A stretch of 33,750 bases of DNA, from contig JACPFJ010000013.1 in NCBI GenBank assembly GCA_016182975.1, positions 1 through 33,750 of the forward strand, in the 5' to 3' direction. A model generated the notes under the pieces. That model had not been told where the DNA came from, did no database searches, and saw only the letters and a program-made list of their open reading frames with translations. Source of the DNA: Deltaproteobacteria bacterium (GTDB taxonomy: Bacteria > Desulfobacterota > Desulfuromonadia > Geobacterales > Pseudopelobacteraceae). Shown here piece after piece: positions 30,784 through 33,750 of this stretch (the stretch's first letter is position 1; every line of letters begins with the position of its first letter). The translations under genes were made by a program, and so were the position numbers.

Positions 30784-31830
30784 ATGCCCCCCCCCTCCGT
30801 AGACATAATCGTCCCTGTCTGGAACAACACCTTTGAAACCCGCGCCTGCCTGGCCTCCATACTCCAGCACTCTCCGGAGGCGCGCCTGATCGTAGTCGAC
30901 AACGGCAGCAGCCGTGAAACCGAACTGATGCTGGAGGAGTTCTCCGAGCCGCTGGGGAACGAGGGTTTGTTTATCAAGTCCGAACGCAACCTCGGGTTGG
31001 TCCCGGCCATCAACATCGGACTGGCCAGGTCGGATGGCGACTGCGCCGTCATCCTGCGCCCTCACGTGCGGGTGACCGGCGGCTGGCTCGGCGGCCTGCT
31101 GGCCGCCTGCCAGGCCCCCCATGCCGGCATCGTGTCGCCGCTGTTCTGCGGCAGCGGCGCCCCCGATTTCATCCCGATCACCTCCGGCTGCTCGTTGATG
31201 GAAACATTCGATGTCTCCTTTTCCGCCCTGGCGCTCATGGGGGAGATGCACCGGCTGCTCGGCGGCTTCGACGAAGGGATGGACAACGGCGAGTGGTGTC
31301 TCAAGGACTATGTTCGCCGCGCCTGGAGCAAGGGCTACCACACCTGCATCACCTCACGTTCGTTGGTAGTCTGCGGGGAGGAAACCGTTTTCGGCTCGGA
31401 TGAGCGCCGCCGGCAACAGTCCACTTTCAGCCGCGACAGTTTCATGGAACGTTGGGGCATCGGCCGCCACTACGCCATCTACTTCGGCCGCGATTCCGCT
31501 GCCGCCGCCCTTTCCGACAGCATCGAGACCATCGTGGAGAGCGCCCGGCAGGGGTATCGCTTCACCTTGCTGCTTCACCGCCGCCAGGCAGCAGATTTCC
31601 AGCGCCTGGGGTGGAACGCCCGCCATACCGGCATCGAGTTGGTACGTCTTTCGCCGCTGATGCCGCAACGCGATCTGCTGCGCCGCCTGGCGGCCCTGCA
31701 GGCAGCCGTGCCGGAGGTCATCGCCGTGCGTGGTCCCGACGGAAGCCCCTTTCCCGGCGCGGAGACGGCGATCCCTTTCGAGGAGCTGGCGGCCGCTATC
31801 GGGCAAAATACCATCTCAAATTTAAACTAA
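30784..31830 (+). CDS. Family 2-type glycosyltransferase, DxD motif altered
   Basis: The 348-residue protein has a GT-A fold start, VDIIVPVWNNTFETRACLASIL, then RLIVVDNGSS (37-43) and SERNLGLVPAINIGL (66-80), as in family 2 glycosyltransferases that build envelope polysaccharides. The metal-binding position, normally NDD or DxD before a TVVTPGWL-like strand, reads LRPHVRVTGGWL (91-102), with no aspartate. The acidic segment with CLKDYVRRAWSKGY is retained. A C-terminal extension of about 100 residues (from about 245) matches nothing I know. The protein may be a non-catalytic or metal-independent member. No ribosome site is seen before the ATG because the repeat ends right there; a longer start would translate repeat sequence. 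Confidence 0.8.
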   Translation: MPPPSVDIIVPVWNNTFETRACLASILQHSPEARLIVVDNGSSRETELMLEEFSEPLGNEGLFIKSERNLGLVPAINIGLARSDGDCAVILRPHVRVTGGWLGGLLAACQAPHAGIVSPLFCGSGAPDFIPITSGCSLMETFDVSFSALALMGEMHRLLGGFDEGMDNGEWCLKDYVRRAWSKGYHTCITSRSLVVCGEETVFGSDERRRQQSTFSRDSFMERWGIGRHYAIYFGRDSAAAALSDSIETIVESARQGYRFTLLLHRRQAADFQRLGWNARHTGIELVRLSPLMPQRDLLRRLAALQAAVPEVIAVRGPDGSPFPGAETAIPFEELAAAIGQNTISNLN

Positions 31831-31840
31831 AACATATTTA

Positions 31841-31974
31841 CGGACTTATAACCCAAAAGAAGGTAATCAACAAAAATCTGAAACGCATTAACGCAAAGAC
31901 GCAAGGGCTCAAAGCCGCAAAGTTATATCCTGGAAAAAAACCATCTTCTTTGCATCCTTGCGTCTTTGCGTTAA
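31841..31974. repeat. Dispersed repeat, GCAAAGAC family, copy 2 (134 bp)
   Basis: Near-identical to 21789-21920, starting CGGACTTATAACCCAAAAGA and ending GCGTCTTTGCGTTAA. Differences I can see are AC-AT versus TC-T before GAAACGC, GGCGC versus GACGC, GCTATAT versus GTTATAT and two extra A. It fills the gap between the glycosyltransferase and gmhA and ends 36 bases before the gmhA ATG. Confidence 0.85.
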
Positions 31975-32010
31975 ATATCAGCTTGCTGCGTGCAGGATTA
32001 CGGAGGCATC

Positions 32011-32580
32011 ATGATCGCAGAGGTGCAAAAGCAGCTGCAGGACCATCGGGCGCTGTTCAAGCTGATCGAGCTGGAGATGTCGGCACAGATCGCCGCCACG
32101 GCGCAGCTCTTGACGGAGACGTTCCGGAGCGGCGGCAAGCTGCTGGTGATGGGCAACGGCGGTTCGGCGGCCGACGCCCAGCACTTCGCGGCCGAGATCG
32201 TTGGTCGCTTCAAGCTGGAGCGCGCGGCTCTGCCGGCCGTTGCGCTTTCCACGGACACCTCCATCCTGACCGCCATCGGTAACGACTACGGCTTCGACCT
32301 GGTCTTCAAACGCCAGGTGGAGGCGCTGGCGGCTGCCGGCGACGCGGTGGTCGGCATATCCACCAGCGGCAACTCCCCCAACGTGCTCGCCGCGCTGGCG
32401 CTGGCGCGGGAGCGGGGCTGCCGCACCGTCGGCCTGTTGGGCAAGGACGGCGGCAGCATCAAGTCCGCCTGTGACCTGGCACTGATCGTACCCTCGACCG
32501 ACACGCCCCGCATCCAGGAGGGGCATATCACCATCATCCACATCGTCTGCGACCTGGTGGAGCGAACACTGTTCGGGTGA
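32011..32580 (+). CDS. gmhA: Phosphoheptose isomerase GmhA
   Basis: GmhA converts sedoheptulose 7-phosphate to D-glycero-D-manno-heptose 7-phosphate, the first step toward ADP-heptose for the lipopolysaccharide core. The 189-residue SIS-domain protein shows [21 protein letters not shown] (47-67) with the zinc/active-site residues His58 and Glu62, [10 protein letters not shown] (115-124) and [15 protein letters not shown] near the end. ACGGAGG lies four to eight bases before the ATG. A GCAAAGAC-family repeat sits directly upstream, so its promoter is either inside that repeat or upstream of the glycosyltransferase. hldE and gmhB, its partners, are not in the window. Confidence 0.94.
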   Translation: MIAEVQKQLQDHRALFKLIELEMSAQIAATAQLLTETFRSGGKLLVMGNGGSAADAQHFAAEIVGRFKLERAALPAVALSTDTSILTAIGNDYGFDLVFKRQVEALAAAGDAVVGISTSGNSPNVLAALALARERGCRTVGLLGKDGGSIKSACDLALIVPSTDTPRIQEGHITIIHIVCDLVERTLFG

Positions 32581-32598
32581 TGGATTCTGGTTGCGCAT

Positions 32599-32616
32599 CC
32601 CCCTTTGAAAAGGGGG
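32599..32616. repeat. Small palindrome CCCCCTTT/AAAGGGGG
   Basis: CCCCCTTTGAAAAGGGGG is an 8-bp-arm palindrome in the 64-base gap between gmhA and the next gene. It recalls short palindromes often scattered in such genomes; no role is clear. Confidence 0.55.
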
Positions 32617-32644
32617 GAACCCTTGAGCATTGAAAGGCCCTATC

Positions 32645-33601
<957 letters not shown>

Positions 33602-33616
33602 GTTCAAGGTTCTACG

Positions 33617-33659
33617 CTTTTTCCGCGACTACGCGCGGAAAAAGAGGCCCCTTCGGGGC
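33617..33659 (+). terminator. Double hairpin, likely transcription terminator
   Basis: CTTTTTCCGCG (33617-33627) pairs perfectly with CGCGGAAAAAG (33634-33644); GCCCC-TTC-GGGGC (33647-33659) follows at once. The first stem has T-rich and A-rich ends and could act in both directions. It closes the gmhA group. Confidence 0.6.
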
Positions 33660-33668
33660 AACCAAGTA

Positions 33669-33698
33669 TTAACGTGTTCTCTGAAAAATTGCTATAAT
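33669..33698 (+). promoter_or_regulatory. Sigma-70 promoter with extended -10
   Basis: TTAACG (33669-33674), an 18-base spacer ending in TGC and the perfect TATAAT (33693-33698). The start should lie near 33705, about 35 bases before the ATG at 33739. Confidence 0.7.
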
Positions 33699-33738
33699 CC
33701 TTACAGAAGTCTCTGATTTCATGCAAGGAGGATGTGTC

Positions 33739-33750
33739 ATGCTCGCCTGC
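33739..33750 (+). CDS. Start of a gene cut by the window edge
   Basis: ATG CTC GCC TGC follows AAGGAGGA with seven to eight bases spacing, and a strong promoter lies upstream. Only four residues (MLAC) are visible, so nothing can be said about function. Confidence 0.6.

Overview
The window reads as a chromosomal segment of a GC-rich member of the Geobacterales (Desulfobacterota/Desulfuromonadota). The reasons are the gene content and style rather than a marker gene: a DHH-CBS-poly(A)-polymerase fusion of the A-adding tRNA nucleotidyltransferase type, a very large NAD-type glutamate dehydrogenase, a stand-alone B12-binding mutase subunit next to a cobalamin adenosyltransferase, many PAS/histidine-kinase/GGDEF/HD-GYP proteins, sigma-54-type promoter sequences, and numerous short intergenic inverted-repeat elements. 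The assignment is an inference; no rRNA or other phylogenetic marker is present.

Layout. 1-849: the start of an unrecognised gene (minus strand, cut by the window edge) preceded by a long control region with three identical-geometry palindromes spaced exactly 67 bp apart. 850-4578 (minus): a hybrid sensor kinase, queF (queuosine precursor) and an EfpL/YeiP-type elongation factor P. 4847-8691 (plus): a class I/II aminotransferase overlapping an A-adding tRNA nucleotidyltransferase. 8794-11289 (plus): a good sigma-54 promoter and a small exported glycine-rich protein closed by a terminator, then ppnP and a membrane PAS-PAS-GGDEF diguanylate cyclase. 11477-12406: gluQRS. 12609-15703: an AT-richer patch that looks acquired: a Phd/YefM-RelE/ParE toxin-antitoxin pair with a near-consensus promoter, an orphan VapB-like antitoxin, an HD-GYP protein and a divergent rsgA.

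15940-21684: glutamate dehydrogenase (minus) divergent from an acyl-CoA/B12 group (plus): crotonase, cob(I)alamin adenosyltransferase, B12-binding mutase subunit, second crotonase. Both crotonases depart from the usual catalytic acids. 22122-24193: exported MsrA, then (minus) an HD-GYP response regulator whose receiver has lost the phosphoacceptor Asp, followed by a small conserved protein. 24289-27685 (minus): ileS and lspA. 27863-33601 (plus): a sensor kinase with a Cys-containing PAS domain, mreB, a divergent GT2 glycosyltransferase, gmhA (heptose/LPS synthesis) and an uncharacterised His-rich protein; a terminator, a promoter and a new gene start close the window.

Themes. Cyclic-di-GMP turnover appears three times (one cyclase, two HD-GYP proteins), translation fidelity/tRNA maturation five times (EfpL-like factor, QueF, A-adding enzyme, GluQRS, IleS, plus the ribosome GTPase RsgA), and envelope biogenesis at the right end (LspA, MreB, GT2, GmhA). 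Between genes lie several families of short-unit inverted repeats; two copies of one element (21789-21920 and 31841-31974) are almost identical. The most unexplained signals are the 67-bp-periodic palindromes at the left edge, the receiver without its Asp, the His-rich protein beside gmhA, and the repeat elements.
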